Notes: generated by a model from the sequence alone, not told the origin. 64,000 nt of DNA from Portunus trituberculatus (GCF_017591435.1 NC_059283.1:1084685-1148684), one strand, 5' to 3'. Positions 25,601 through 55,051 are shown, counted from the first letter of the stretch. Numbers and translations are program-made.

Positions 25601-28373
25601 CGTCAAGAAATCAGCAGGAGAGATCCAGACAGGTGTTCATTAAAGCCAACTAAGCTCGGAAGGCAACGGAGGGAATCAAAACACCAATCTACAACACATA
25701 TATTAATTAACTTTATTATTTAGTACCTTGAAAAGTATTACACGAGATTCTTTATATTCTTTTATGCAATTTAACTTCAGCGTATGCTTATAAATAGGGA
25801 CATCGCTTCCTGGAGAGTTAGAAGCTGTACAAAACTCTGGAAATGATGAAGAGAGGCAAGTGTTTAGATCATACACGTGTGTGCCAATGGAGAGGGAGCT
25901 GGGCTGGTACCGATTGACTCGTTAACAATATGGACATTAATTTTATACACAACACTCTTAATAATAGTGCCAGAAGATTATTTTTCCCACTTAATTAATC
26001 CACAAGGAAAGTGGAGGATTTACAACACGGTGTCCGAGGAGATCGTGAACAAGCTTCATCAAAAAATCCTTTCGCTTGTGAATTAAATGACTGTGGCAAG
26101 TGCGCACTACGATGCTCTTTGGCGGCGGCGGCGGCGGCGATCATGACGCACCAAGCCAGCGACACACACTCAGTCACTCACTCTAACTCTTTCTCACACT
26201 CACACACAGAAAAAATAAACACAAAATCAAATCATTCACGCGTACAGGAGAGCGCGAGGAGATACTCTTGGAAGTCCTCCCAAAATTCTCTTCGACGTCC
26301 TAGAACAAGAACCAACGTCAAGAGAGTCTCCCCCACACTGGCTGCTCCCGAACTGAAGGTCGTCCACAGGTCACATGCAGGTACTATCGCCGCGGTCACC
26401 ACCAGGGACCTGCAGCCTCGAGTCTTCTCAATTATTCCCTTGACTGAAGTGCCAGGCGGGGTTGTAGGGAATGTTGACGCGCGCGGCTCCCTCACTCACC
26501 CACGCACCAGAGGCTACTTCTTAGGGATTGTGATAAAATTAGGCACACACAGGCACGTCCTCGTGATCTGTGCGACTCTCGGACTGACCTGACGTCCAAA
26601 GAAGCTAAAAGTATATCCCTTGGTGACGCCGCTGGTTCATTTCACGGTGTAAGCTTCGATGCAGGGTTGAAGACTCGAAGCAAGTATCATGTGAACACTG
26701 TCCATACCTGAACCGACTTAAGGGCTGACTGAGAGAAAGAACCACAAAGACGGTCCTGTGTAGTCTAATTTTAAGCGCTCAATACTCAAATAATGAAAGA
26801 ATGTCTTCCATAAATATTTCTACGTGCCGTGCCGTGTGATAAACGAGATGTGCATGAAACAAAAGGACTGACTGATTAACTGACTGACTGACTGGCATTA
26901 CGCACTAGCTATATAGAAGCTGCTGATCCTCTCTGTGGCAAATACCAGGCGATGTGTGCTCTACTTTTGATCCTAATGCACGGCGCGACATCCCGCCATG
27001 CTGCCTGAACATCTCCAGTTTGTACAGACAAAAACCTTAAGAGATTAGCGCCTTTCATCGGCTTAGCCTATGGAGGACTCTGAAATATCTTTTAAAACTA
27101 ATCTGTGGCATTACTCAACAGTATAAGTAGAGATGTAAAATAATACTTCACATAAAATACTCTAAAACGATGTCCGTCTATCCTTTAATAGGTATAAATG
27201 ACTACATCAATAGGATCTATGCAAGTACTGCGTGGGGAGTCTAAAGGAATGATCAAACACTGTGTGAAGCTGAATCCATTGAGGTGACACCGTCATGTAC
27301 AGTCGTGGTCACAAGTCAAGTCACCTGCCAGACTCACTTCCACTGCGCTGTCTCTCCCTCAGTCCAAAGTCCTTTGATCTCAGCACCTGTCAGCTGTGGA
27401 GTGTTGCAGATCAGAGAACCAAGGCAGGGGCCAGGGATACACGCTGCAGGAGTGAGCGCTGTGTGCTTCTCGACATCCGGCCGAGACTGTACCTTCTTCA
27501 AGAGACTATTACTTTGACGTGCTCGAAAGGCTGAAGCTTTATTACAGTTTCTTTAGTTTGCGTCTTGCAGTTCCATGTCGTAGTGTGTTCCGTGGAATGG
27601 ATTACTGTTCTGCTTGACTCACCGCACCTAAGATGTCTCTACATATATTACATTATTCTTTACTCTTTATATACTTTCCTTTTCCATTTAATTTATTCTG
27701 CTACATAGTCTATTTCGGTTATTTTAATTAAATTCCTCTAACTTGAAAAGTTAAAGTTAGTGAGCTTACACGTTTCCTTCAACATTATATTTTTCACTAA
27801 AGGAATAAACTTTTGCATATTTGTGTTCATGTGAGTAAAAATTTACATATTGCTACAATCGCTCTTCGTGGAAAGTGGCATAAAGATACACCTACAAAAC
27901 ATATCCAGTTGAACTATTGAATAAAACTACATCTGAATGCTTTACCTTTTTTTTTACAATGAGTTTTGTCCATGTGTCCAGGTGTGTGTATGATCGTGTT
28001 GGTGTCAGTGTTCTCTGTGTTACAGGGATGTTGTCTCAGTCAATGAATGCAAGTTTCCTGATTCTGGTGCCGTGGTGGGGACGTACTTAAAGTAAACCAT
28101 GCGGAATATCAACATTATGCTTGAAAATGAATGAACGTGAGACAATGTAAGCTAATTATTGTACTGTAACCCCTTCATGTATTGGTCGAGTGTACACATC
28201 AGCCTTCTCAGTCTGCGATGCACAACACAACGACTACAAGTTCCTAATCATCTCATGGTGGCTTGAGTGAACACAGCACGCCACCGCGCAGGGACACGCC
28301 TGGCGCGTCCACACCGTCCAGTAAACATTCCAAAGATGTACAGCCGGAGACCTTACACCTTTCTAACCATCAG
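25481..28373. other. Intergenic, no gene recognised
   Basis: A 193-codon open frame at 26011-26592 on the + strand is low in recognisable features: an alanine run from GGC/GCG repeats, then Arg/Ser/Thr-rich sequence. I cannot call it a gene. A (CTGA)n is present near 26870-26895. Confidence 0.5.
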
Positions 28374-28379
28374 TTTATT
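28374..28379 (-). terminator. DNER: Poly(A) signal candidate for DNER
   Basis: AATAAA on the minus strand, 158 bases after the stop codon, followed within about 30 bases by G/T-rich sequence. It implies a short 3' UTR. Confidence 0.55.
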
Positions 28380-28537
28380 CACACGAAATTACGGATTAAA
28401 ATGGAAATAAAATCACTACAATCGTCGGATTTGAGATGAAACTGCCTATACTAGAAGCCTGGAGTGTTTCAACGCGATGGAGGAGGGAGAGGAGGCAAAG
28501 GAAGGAGTAGAGATGCTGGGCTGGGCTGGCGGGGCGA

Positions 28538-45579
<17,042 letters not shown>

Positions 45580-45619
45580 CTGCCGAAGAAGACGCCGTGG
45601 GTTCATGAAGGGTAAAATC

Positions 45620-46450
45620 ACGTTGGGTCCGTTGTGTAAGTGTCTGGGTTCGTGTGGTGGTTATGCTAGTGTTATTAACTTACTGGAGACTTAAGCAACA
45701 TACACAAGATGACAAGTAAGTGTTTAACCTCTTCAGTACTGGGACACATTTTTACCTTGAGATTTGTGTATGATTAGACCATTTTATTGACATTAGGAAG
45801 GATCTATGGAAGTCAGAAGATTAAAGGCCAGTCTTTACTATTCTAATCCCATGCATGAGTTTCTGAAGCGGTGTAAACTCATTAATAGTAAGCAGAATGA
45901 ATATGGAAACGCGTCATAGTACTGAATAGGTTAAGCTTCGTGTTGCTTACTCGCTGGGAGCTTAAATAATAGACACAAGATGAAAGGGGTTCAAAGTGGT
46001 GGCTATAGTGGTTCTACTGACTCGCTGGGAACTAAAGTACTAGACACAGTAAAAGGTCATGATTCAATGTGGTGGTTCTGTTGGTGCTACTGACTCACTT
46101 GGCATCTAAGTAATAGACACGGGAATAGAAAATAAGTGGCTAAGCTTTATGTGTTTAGCTGACTCGCTGGGAACTAAAGTAATTGGGACAAGGGTGAAAA
46201 TTAAGAGGTTAATGTTCAAAGTGGTGGTTATAGTGGCACTGCTAACTTTCTGAGAACTTAAACAATAGACACAAGGATGAAAAGTAAATGGATAGGGTTC
46301 AATGTGGTGGCTATAGTAGTTCTGCTGACTCGATGGGAACTAAACTAATAGGCACAGTGTGAAAATTAAGTGGTTGTGGGTTCATGTGGTGGTGGTGAGT
46401 CTCTGGGAACTTCAGCAATAAACACAGGGATGAAAAGCAAGTGGATGTAA
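45620..46450. repeat. Minisatellite of about 85-95 bp, roughly eight units
   Basis: The consensus phrases CTGACTCGCTGGGAACT, AATAGACACA, GATGAAAAGTAAGTGG and GTTCAAWGTGGTGGYTATAG recur in order. One unit is split by the TTAA-MITE at 45724-45934. Confidence 0.85.
45724..45934 (+). mobile_element. TTAA-MITE copy inserted in a minisatellite
   Basis: Full-length copy (211 bp) with TTAA at 45724-45727 and 45931-45934. It interrupts one unit of the tandem repeat spanning 45620-46450. Confidence 0.85.
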
Positions 46451-46499
46451 TATAGTCAGGATGTTTGGTCCGTAGAGTTCACGTAGCTAGAGGTCTCTT

Positions 46500-46640
46500 T
46501 TACTGTCTTCTTATGTGTATTCTGTCTTCTTCTTATGTATATTCTGTCTTCTTATGTATATTCTGTCTTCATGTGTGTATTCTCTCTCCTTGTGTGTATT
46601 CTGTCTTATGTGTATTCTCTCTCCTTCTCTTTCTGTCTTC
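46500..46640. repeat. Short minisatellite, TTATGTGTATTCTGTCTTC units
   Basis: Six to seven copies of a 20-24 base unit; open frames across it are repeat translations. Confidence 0.85.
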
Positions 46641-46919
46641 ATTTATTTCTGTAGAATGCGTGGGGTACAAACTGAACAAAATAATACCAATGATACTTAA
46701 TGTGAACGACAAAACTCCAGCAAAGATGTAATATGAACAAAGAATGTCAACAATTTCCTTTCCACAAATACGTAAAGACATTCTCTCGTAGTCTGACGTT
46801 CTGAATCCAACAACGAAAAGACTAAGAATATAAAAGTAAACTATGAGAATATGAAAGAAATTGAAAGAAAGGTTGTGCAGCAAAATTCTCTTAAAAATGT
46901 GTGTAGGAAAGTTGCTATT

Positions 46920-46922
<3 letters not shown>

Positions 46923-46981
<59 letters not shown>
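46923..46981. repeat. (GA)n microsatellite
   Basis: About 29 uninterrupted GA units. Confidence 0.97.
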
Positions 46982-46982
<1 letters not shown>

Positions 46983-47483
46983 ATAGATAAAGAGATAGTG
47001 GACGTGTATGAATGTAAAATAAAGTCCAGGCGAAACAGTCCCACAAAATTCCCTCTCCAAAACAGGTAGAAAGGTTCTGTTGTAGTTTGACGTTCTGAAA
47101 TCAACAAAGGGATAAAAAAAAAAACCCAGCAGATAAACAGTTAGCAGAGAAATACGGATGCAAAAATAAGAGAGGAAAAAATAGAATCTCTCATAACATG
47201 CCACGAAAAAATATGTTCGGACACGTTGTAATAATGTGACGCTCTGAAATCAACAACAAAAACAGGAAAACATAGACATAAACTTTGGGTAAACACGAAC
47301 AGGTTAAAATAAATAAGAGAAACATTTCCATAAAAATTCCTCCATGTGCTGGAAAAAAATAGAATTAACAAAAGTATACAACAAAAATAAAATGGAGAAA
47401 TAAATAGAAAAAATCAGACAAACTTAAACGTCCTTATTAATTTGACGTGGAATAAATAAGAAATGGATGAGATTTACTGACAT

Positions 47484-47683
47484 TTAACTCCTTCAGTACT
47501 GGGACGGATTTATGTACGATTAGACAATTTTATTAACATTAGGAAAGGTCTATGGTGGTCAGAAGATTAATGGCCAGAGTCTTCACTATTTCAATCCCCC
47601 ACGTAATTTTCTGAAGCTGCAAAAAATCACCAAATAGCAAGGAAAATGAATATGGAAACGTGTCATGGTACTGAAGAGGTCAA
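47484..47683 (+). mobile_element. TTAA-MITE copy
   Basis: The left TTAA is at 47484-47487 and the right end has decayed to TCAA. A small internal deletion near the left end makes it about 200 bp. Confidence 0.8.
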
Positions 47684-48240
47684 CATACACATAGAAGTAG
47701 AATAAGCAAGAGAGAGAGAACCCCACATGTCATTCCGGCAAAATACAAGTAAAGACACGCATAGGAGACCAAATCAACGTACTCAGATTAACAACAAAGG
47801 CGTGAGATCTAGAGATAACCAATGTTTTGACGTGCGTGACTCCAAAACATGCAAAATAAATAGTCCCATAAAATACTTCGGGGAAAACAACATAGGGCGT
47901 GCTCTATGGAGGTGGGGGACTTGGCTGACGGCCCTTCATCAACACGCAGATAAGATTCACAGATTAGCGATTCCTTCACGTGTATGGATGAAAAAAAAAA
48001 TGCAAAAGAAAATGGAAAAGAAAGATGAAATACTCTCCCAATATAGAGTTAAGGCATTGTGAGATTTATTTGTTCTCTCATCAACATAAAAATTGTCAAA
48101 TGAGCAATTTTTCACGTGTATGGATTTAAATAGAATGGGAAGTAAAAAAGAGATATAATATACATGGAGACATTAGTGGTTTGGCTGACGTTCTTATAAA
48201 AAGGAATGGTAGTGACAGGTAAAGAAAGAGAGAAAAAAAA

Positions 48241-48242
<2 letters not shown>

Positions 48243-48331
<89 letters not shown>
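48243..48331. repeat. (AG)n microsatellite
   Basis: About 43 AG units inside the diverged repeat block. Confidence 0.97.
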
Positions 48332-48336
<5 letters not shown>

Positions 48337-48598
48337 AAGGACAGTTCAGTGCTTTTCTGTCGTTATTAACTCAACAAAGGCATGAGATTCACAGGTATAC
48401 ATAATCCTTAACGTGTATTGGATAAAAATATAGAAATAGAAACAATACCAACGCAATACTAAACTGAAGGAAATAAGAAGAACATTTTTGTGATCTGGCA
48501 TACCTACTTTCAAACCATCAAAGGCACACAATTATAATGTAAACAGTTCTTTCATATTCGGACGCGCTGTAATTATGTGACGCTCTGAAATCAACAAC

Positions 48599-48775
48599 GA
48601 GGGGTCTCCAAGCGCACGGGTTCGAATCCTGTCCACGGTCCGAGTGTAGGTTGGGCTTCCTCACTCGGGGCAACGGTTTCCTAGCGGGTGGGCTTTCAGA
48701 TAGGAGGTGCCACATAAAGAACCCCTTTAGCCCAGAAATTCCCGTGAAAAGCCCACATGGAATAAAAAAAAAATA
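48599..48775 (+). mobile_element. tRNA-derived SINE, 5'-truncated copy
   Basis: It starts inside the tRNA-like part (GGGGTCTCCAAGCGCAC), keeps the B box GGTTCGAATCC and shares the whole body with the copy at 40147-40365. It ends in an A-rich tail. The uninterrupted insertion site exists in a duplicated neighbour at about 47258. Confidence 0.8.
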
Positions 48776-49850
48776 AACAGGAAAACATAGACGTGAACTT
48801 TGGGTAAACACGTACAGGTTAAAATAAATAAGAAAAACATTTCCATAAAATTTCCTCCATGCTCTCGAAAAATAAAATTAATAAAACTATACAACAAAAA
48901 TAAAATAGATAAATAGATAGATGGAAAAAAACGAACAGACCTAAACTCCCTTATTGATTTTGACGTTGTGAAATGAATAAGAAATGGATGAGATAGAAGA
49001 GAAACAATACCTTCAAAATATTAAAATCGAAAAAAAGCAAGGGGGAAGTTTTTAAGGTGTGGCATTACATACAAGCCATCGGACACACAAAAAATTATAA
49101 TGCATGTATATAGGAACACAATATAGAAGAGAAACAATTCCCGATGAAACAGCAACGGGAAGTTTTTAAGGTCTAGCATATATTCAAGCCACAGGACACA
49201 CAACACATTATAATGCAAACAATTCTTTCACGTGTATAAGAAACGATACCCACTGAAAATTATATCACCTTAAAAACAAAAAAAAAACAAGAGGAAATTA
49301 TTAAGGTGTGGCATATATTCAAAACACAGGACACAATATTAACAGCAAACAATTCTTTCACGTGTATAGAAAACAAAATACACAAGAAAAAAAATACTAA
49401 CAAAAACACTACACCGAATCACTAGACACACGAAAATAAGAGCCAACCAATTCTTTCACAAGCACAGAAGGCAAAAAAACAAGGGAAACAGCCACAAAAT
49501 CGCCCCCAATATGCGTGGTCACGGTCTGGTGGGCTGGCTGACGGTCGAAATTAACAACAAAGGGGATAAAAACGTATAGATAAACAGTTAGTAGACAGGA
49601 GGCGTTAGTTCCACGGAGCATTCACGTATTGAAATGGCGCTCACCAACAAACACAAGGGATAAACGATAAGTAAATAGAGAGTTAAGCCGAAGGGACACG
49701 GGGAGAATGCGAGGAAGGGAAAGCCAACCAACAACACACACAGACAATAGGAAAATAGTTGAGGCGCAGGACACGAGGATACTGAGGCAGAATTTGGAAG
49801 TAAGTCAAGGGCACAAGGAGAAGTAAAGAATAAAGTGATGGAGAAATAAA

Positions 49851-49856
<6 letters not shown>

Positions 49857-49895
<39 letters not shown>

Positions 49896-50139
49896 CAGAG
49901 AGAGGACGAGAGAGAAATTAAGGAAGAGGGAGAGAAAAGCAGAATAAGAAAAACTAATTAAGGGACTTGGATACAACAGAATATAAATAAGAAACAAACG
50001 GGAATAAAGGAAGAGAGGGAGAGAAAGAGAGAGAGAGGGAGAGAAATAAAGAGAGAGAGATGGAAGGAAGGACGGGAAAAGGACAGGAAAATGAAGAAAG
50101 GATGAAAGAAGAAGTAAAGAGAAGATAAATTAAGAAAAA

Positions 50140-50196
<57 letters not shown>
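49857..50196. repeat. (AG)n runs and GGAGAAAG-rich sequence
   Basis: (AG)n at 49857-49891 and 50150-50196, with purine-rich sequence between them, including a 14-A run near 50135. Confidence 0.93.
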
Positions 50197-50200
<4 letters not shown>

Positions 50201-50579
50201 TAAGAGGTACCATGTTTAGGGAGCGAGGATGAAATGGCCAAACGTTCACTGTTAAGGCATTTTGGGTCTTCAGGGTTGACTCGGGACAATATTCCCTTGA
50301 TATATTGAGGTTGTCTAATGACCGCTGCGGAGATGAGGGTGGAAAATGACCCCGCGTGTCTGGGAGGCTGAGGAGGGGCGCTGCGAGGGTCACAAGCGCA
50401 AGGAAGACTAAAGGGAAGGGCGCTGGGAGTCGGATGAAGGTTCAGGGCAGATGCAATTCCCCAGTAACGAGATATAGGAATGAGGTGATGCTGACGACTA
50501 ATGGCAATATTATCTCGAGGAGGAGAAGGAATCATCATGAACACCTGCGAGATTCTGACAGTAGTTGGAATGACGCCAT

Positions 50580-50826
<247 letters not shown>

Positions 50827-51144
50827 TTATAATGCAAATCACGTCATTGCACTTATAATCTGGATCCTAATGAAAGAGTCCATCAAATGCGCTTTGTCAT
50901 GCAAATTGAAGAATCTAAACCTAAACTTTTGAAATAATAATCATAAACAACCATAAAAGATTCCCGGAAAATAAAGGATTTGATGCTGTAATAATCCCAG
51001 GCTGATACACAACTCTGACATTTTGAAAAACAACGATAATCCACAGCAAAGTAGCGAATAAAAATGAACCGTTTTCTATTTTTTCATTAATTCTTTGAGT
51101 TGAAACACTAGCGGTAACAAAAAAGCAAGCTGGCATATTAAGCT

Positions 51145-51345
51145 TTAACCCATTCAGTACCATGACACGTTTTCATATTCATTCTGGTTATTATCTGGTG
51201 ATTTTACACAGCTTCATAAACTTACGTGGGGATAAAACCAGTGAAAACTCTGGCCATTAATCTTCTGACCACTATAGACCCTTCCTAATGTCAGTAAAAT
51301 CGTGTATACCCAAAACTCAAGGTAGAAATGTGTCCCAGTACTGAA
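51145..51345 (-). mobile_element. TTAA-MITE copy leading into a tandem array
   Basis: Reverse-orientation copy beginning at TTAA 51145-51148. It runs directly into 121-bp tandem copies of its distal half. Confidence 0.8.
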
Positions 51346-51740
51346 GTGGCTACAATAGTGAAGACTGTGGCCATTAATCATCTGACCTCCATAAAGCCTT
51401 CCTAATGTCAATAAAATCGCCTAATTATACCCAAAACTCAAGGTAGAAATGCGTCCCAGTACTGAAGTGGCTACAATAGTGAAGACTGTGGCCATTAATC
51501 ATCTGACCTCCATAAACCCTTCCTAATGTCAGTAAAATCGCCTAATTATACCCAAAACTCAACGTAGAAATGCGTCCTAGTACTGAAGTGGCTAAAATAG
51601 TGAAGACTGTGGCCATTAATCCTCTGACCACTATAAACCCTTCCTAATGTCAGTAAAATCGCCTAATTATACCCAAAACTCAACGTAGAAATGCGTCCTA
51701 GTACTGAAGTGGCCATTAATCCTCTGACCTCCATAGACCC
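51346..51740 (-). repeat. 121-bp tandem array derived from half a MITE
   Basis: Anchor positions such as TACAATAGTG at 51351 and 51472, and TAAAATAG at 51593, recur every 121 bases, as does CTGAAGTGG at 51341, 51462, 51583 and 51704. Each unit corresponds to the MITE half found alone at 35698-35811. Units join at a degraded TTAA (CTAC or CTAA). The last unit is truncated. Confidence 0.9.
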
Positions 51741-52103
51741 TTAGATAGGATAACACATGAAAATAAATACAAAATAACAAATCAATATACCCAAAGATAA
51801 GACATCAAGATGGATAAGGATAAAAGATAAGGCAAGATAAGCAAGAGAGGATAAAACTTCACAGTATCTAACAAAAGGATAATAAATCAAGATAAGTGAG
51901 GAAAACACATCAGGAAAGGTAAAGATAAGGAGTCAGGGTAGGTAAGGATAAAAGGATAAGTTAGGATAGGAAAGGATACGCCTCAGGATGCTTACCAGAA
52001 ACCATAGCCGGATATCCTAAGTGGCACCCGTGGCCTAAGGAGCGCGTGCCATGTGCCTGAGTGCCATTAGTGCCAGGCTCATCCCACGGCAATGCTCGTA
52101 GAA

Positions 52104-52443
52104 GAGGAGGAGGAGGAGGAGGAGGAGGAGGAGGAGGAGGAGGAGGAGAAGGAGAAGGAGAAGGAAAAGGAGGAGGATGAGGAGGAGGAGGAGGAGGAGG
52201 AGAAGGAGAAGGAGGAAGAGAAAGAGGAGGAGAAGGAGAAGGAGAAGGAGAAGGAGAAGGAGAAGGAGGAGAAGGAGAAGGAGAAGGAGAAGGAGAAGGA
52301 GGAGGAGGAGGAGGAGGAGTAGGAGGAATAGGAGGAGGAAAAGGAGAAGGAGGAGGAAGAGAAGGAGAAGGAGAAGGAGGAGGAGGAGGAGGAGGAGGAG
52401 GAGGAGGAGGAGGAGGAGGAGAAGGAGAAGGAGGAGGAGGAGG
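52104..52443. repeat. (AGG)n/(AAGG)n tract, about 340 bp
   Basis: GGA triplets interleaved with GGAGAA and GGAAAA variants. The long Glu-, Arg- and Ser-rich open frames on both strands are its translations. A (CTC)n run follows at 52509-52547. Confidence 0.97.
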
Positions 52444-52622
52444 ATTGCCAGCTGTTAGTCACCTTCTCATTGACCACTTACATGCATTGCTCTGGATACC
52501 TGCTTACCTCCTCCTCCTCCTCCTCCTCCTCCTCCTCCTCCTCCTCTTCTTTTCGTCTTAAAATCTTGCGGTTGTTGTGGTTATTTTTTTTTATCATTCT
52601 TATTTGTCTTCTCTTTGTTGTC

Positions 52623-52922
<300 letters not shown>

Positions 52923-53060
52923 CAATCAATCAGAAGGAAGGGAAGAAAGAGAAAAAGAAGCAGAAAAAAATAACAATAATAATGGCAACGATACCAATAA
53001 TGATGACGAGAGAAGAAAGGGAGAAAGGGAAGAAAGAAAAATGAAAGGGATGAATGACAG

Positions 53061-53068
53061 TGATGATA

Positions 53069-53110
<42 letters not shown>
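53061..53110. repeat. (GAT)n microsatellite
   Basis: About 16 GAT units. Confidence 0.95.
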
Positions 53111-53112
<2 letters not shown>

Positions 53113-53209
53113 ATGTGTGACCATTGTTTTTATAGAAAGGTAAGGAGGATAAGATTAATGAACAAGGAATAATGAGAGAGAAATTTAATGTTCCTCTTCT
53201 TCTCTTTTT

Positions 53210-53640
53210 TCCTCTTCTCTTCCTTCTCCATGTGTTTCTCTTCTATCTTTATCCTTTTCCGATTTTTCTTTCTCTTTCTTGCCTCAAATTAATCTTCCTC
53301 CTCTCTTCTCCTCTCTTCTCTTCTCTCCCTCTCCATGTGTTTCTCTCCTCTCTCTATCCTTCTCTTTTTTATTTCTCTTTCCATCTTCTTGCATCAAATT
53401 TATCTTTCCCCTCTCTTCTTCTTTCTTTTCCTCTTCTCTTCCTCTCCATGTGTTTCTCTCCTCTTTCTCTCCTTTTTTTTTATTTCTCTTTCTCTCTTCT
53501 TGCCTCAAATCAATCTTCCTCCTCTCTTCTCATCTCTTCTCCTCTTCTCTCCCTCTCCATGTGTTTCTCTATCTCTATCCTTTTTCGATTTCTCTTTCTC
53601 TCTCTTCTTGCCTCTATTCCTCCGTTTACAAGAAATCTCG
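53210..53640. repeat. Pyrimidine-rich minisatellite, about 105-113 bp, four units
   Basis: The anchor CATGTGTTTCTC occurs at 53229, 53334, 53447 and 53558, each followed by a T/C tract and a CTTGCCTCAAAT-type phrase. Confidence 0.9.
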
Positions 53641-53715
53641 TAATTAAAATAAAAATAATATAGAAAACATTAGAGAACCTGAATTTTGAGTTTGCAAGAG
53701 AAGTGGCGGCAAAAA

Positions 53716-53718
<3 letters not shown>

Positions 53719-53767
<49 letters not shown>

Positions 53768-53934
53768 CTGGAAATCTTCTCAGCCACACAAGGTAAAATA
53801 AAGACTAAAAAAAGACGAAGAAGAGGAAGAATGTGAGGAAATAAAGACGAATAAGAATGAAAGTAACAAATATTCACAAAAAAATAGAATAAAAACTAAT
53901 TCCTGTGAAAAAAGTAAAAAAAAAACGCATGGAA

Positions 53935-54003
<69 letters not shown>
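53719..54003. repeat. (AG)n-core-(AG)n cassette, copy 1
   Basis: (AG)n 53719-53764, a 172-base core, then (AG)n 53938-54003. The core begins GTCACTGGAAATCTTC and ends AACGCATGGAAGATG. It is repeated at 62608-62765. Confidence 0.85.
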
Positions 54004-54007
<4 letters not shown>

Positions 54008-54573
54008 GAAGTGACGTGTGTGGGAAGAATAATATTGATAGTGAAATATAGGAGTGAGGGAGACGAAAAAATAGGTTGACCCATTGATAGTGAGAGAATA
54101 AGAAGAGAAAAATCCGAATGTGCTTTGACGTGTGTGGGGTGATTAATAGCGAAGGTGAAATGGTTATAGTGAAGGTAGACGTGCTGAACGAGAAGAACAA
54201 GTGCCTGACAGTGAAAGGATAGCATATTAATTCCATCCCTTGATTTCTTATAGACGCTGATAAAATATTCCATTAATTTTAGTGGTATGAATTGCTACAC
54301 ACCACACGGAGACTCGCAAGATCACTCCTCGCTGAATAATACACTGCTGCCAAGAATAAAGAGTCTGGTTAATGCATTCAGGGATGTTTTAGTGCTTATT
54401 TACGATAGGATATTAAGGAACTTTTATTCCAGGACCACAACTTCCAAACAATTAAAGTAAGTTTTTGTCCCAAAGTTCGGAGCTTCGGGATGGATGACTC
54501 GATTATCCTGCGTCTTGTTTATTTATGATTCCATTTCCGAGTCAGCCTCCTTTTGGACTGTTTTCAATGCTCT

Positions 54574-54579
<6 letters not shown>

Positions 54580-54613
<34 letters not shown>

Positions 54614-54628
54614 TGTGTCTGTCTTTCA

Positions 54629-54662
<34 letters not shown>

Positions 54663-54678
54663 TCTCTCTCTCTCTCTC

Positions 54679-54725
<47 letters not shown>

Positions 54726-54730
54726 GTCTG

Positions 54731-54792
<62 letters not shown>
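54580..54792. repeat. (CT)n and (CTGT)n cluster
   Basis: (CT)n 54580-54609, (TGTC)n about 54632-54663, (CTGT)n about 54682-54720 and (CT)n 54742-54792. Confidence 0.95.
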
Positions 54793-54794
<2 letters not shown>

Positions 54795-54836
54795 GCACCA
54801 TTTCACAGAGGCAGGGAAGCGCCATCCGTTCCTCTC

Positions 54837-54897
54837 ATAAGCTACGGCGCAGTAATTACCTGGAGGCCTGGCTGGCTGCTGTTTACACGTAGCTTAT
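54837..54897. repeat. 10-bp perfect inverted repeat
   Basis: ATAAGCTACG at 54837-54846 and its exact complement at 54888-54897, with a 41-base GC-richer loop. Confidence 0.7.
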
Positions 54898-55004
54898 CAG
54901 GTGAGCCATTAGTCCAGGTGAGGCAGGTGCAGTTTTCGCTTTGGCCTTCAGGTAACGATGCACGTAATCAAGAACAGGTAAGATTTATTCCTCTTTGCCG
55001 CTTA

Positions 55005-55005
55005 C

Positions 55006-55051
<46 letters not shown>

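Larger units (their letters stand above)
46740..49680. repeat. Diverged block of long local duplications
   Basis: The phrase TGACGYTCTGAAATCAACAA recurs near 46791, 47091, 47238, 48579 and, diverged, 49537. The segment 47212-47475 is repeated at 48557-48993. From 49030 to 49450 about four diverged units of roughly 120 bases carry TTAAGGTGTGGCATA, GGACACAC and AATTCTTTCACGTGTATA. A TTAA-MITE, a SINE and (AG)n runs interrupt the block. Confidence 0.75.

Noticed and set aside
26011..26592. 193-codon frame on the + strand
   Set aside because: GC-biased with an alanine run from GGC/GCG repeats; no domain, no homology I recognise, no supporting splice or promoter signs. Left as unsupported.
52079..52477. 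Ser-rich, Glu-rich and Arg-rich frames
   Set aside because: Translations of the (AGG)n tract on both strands.
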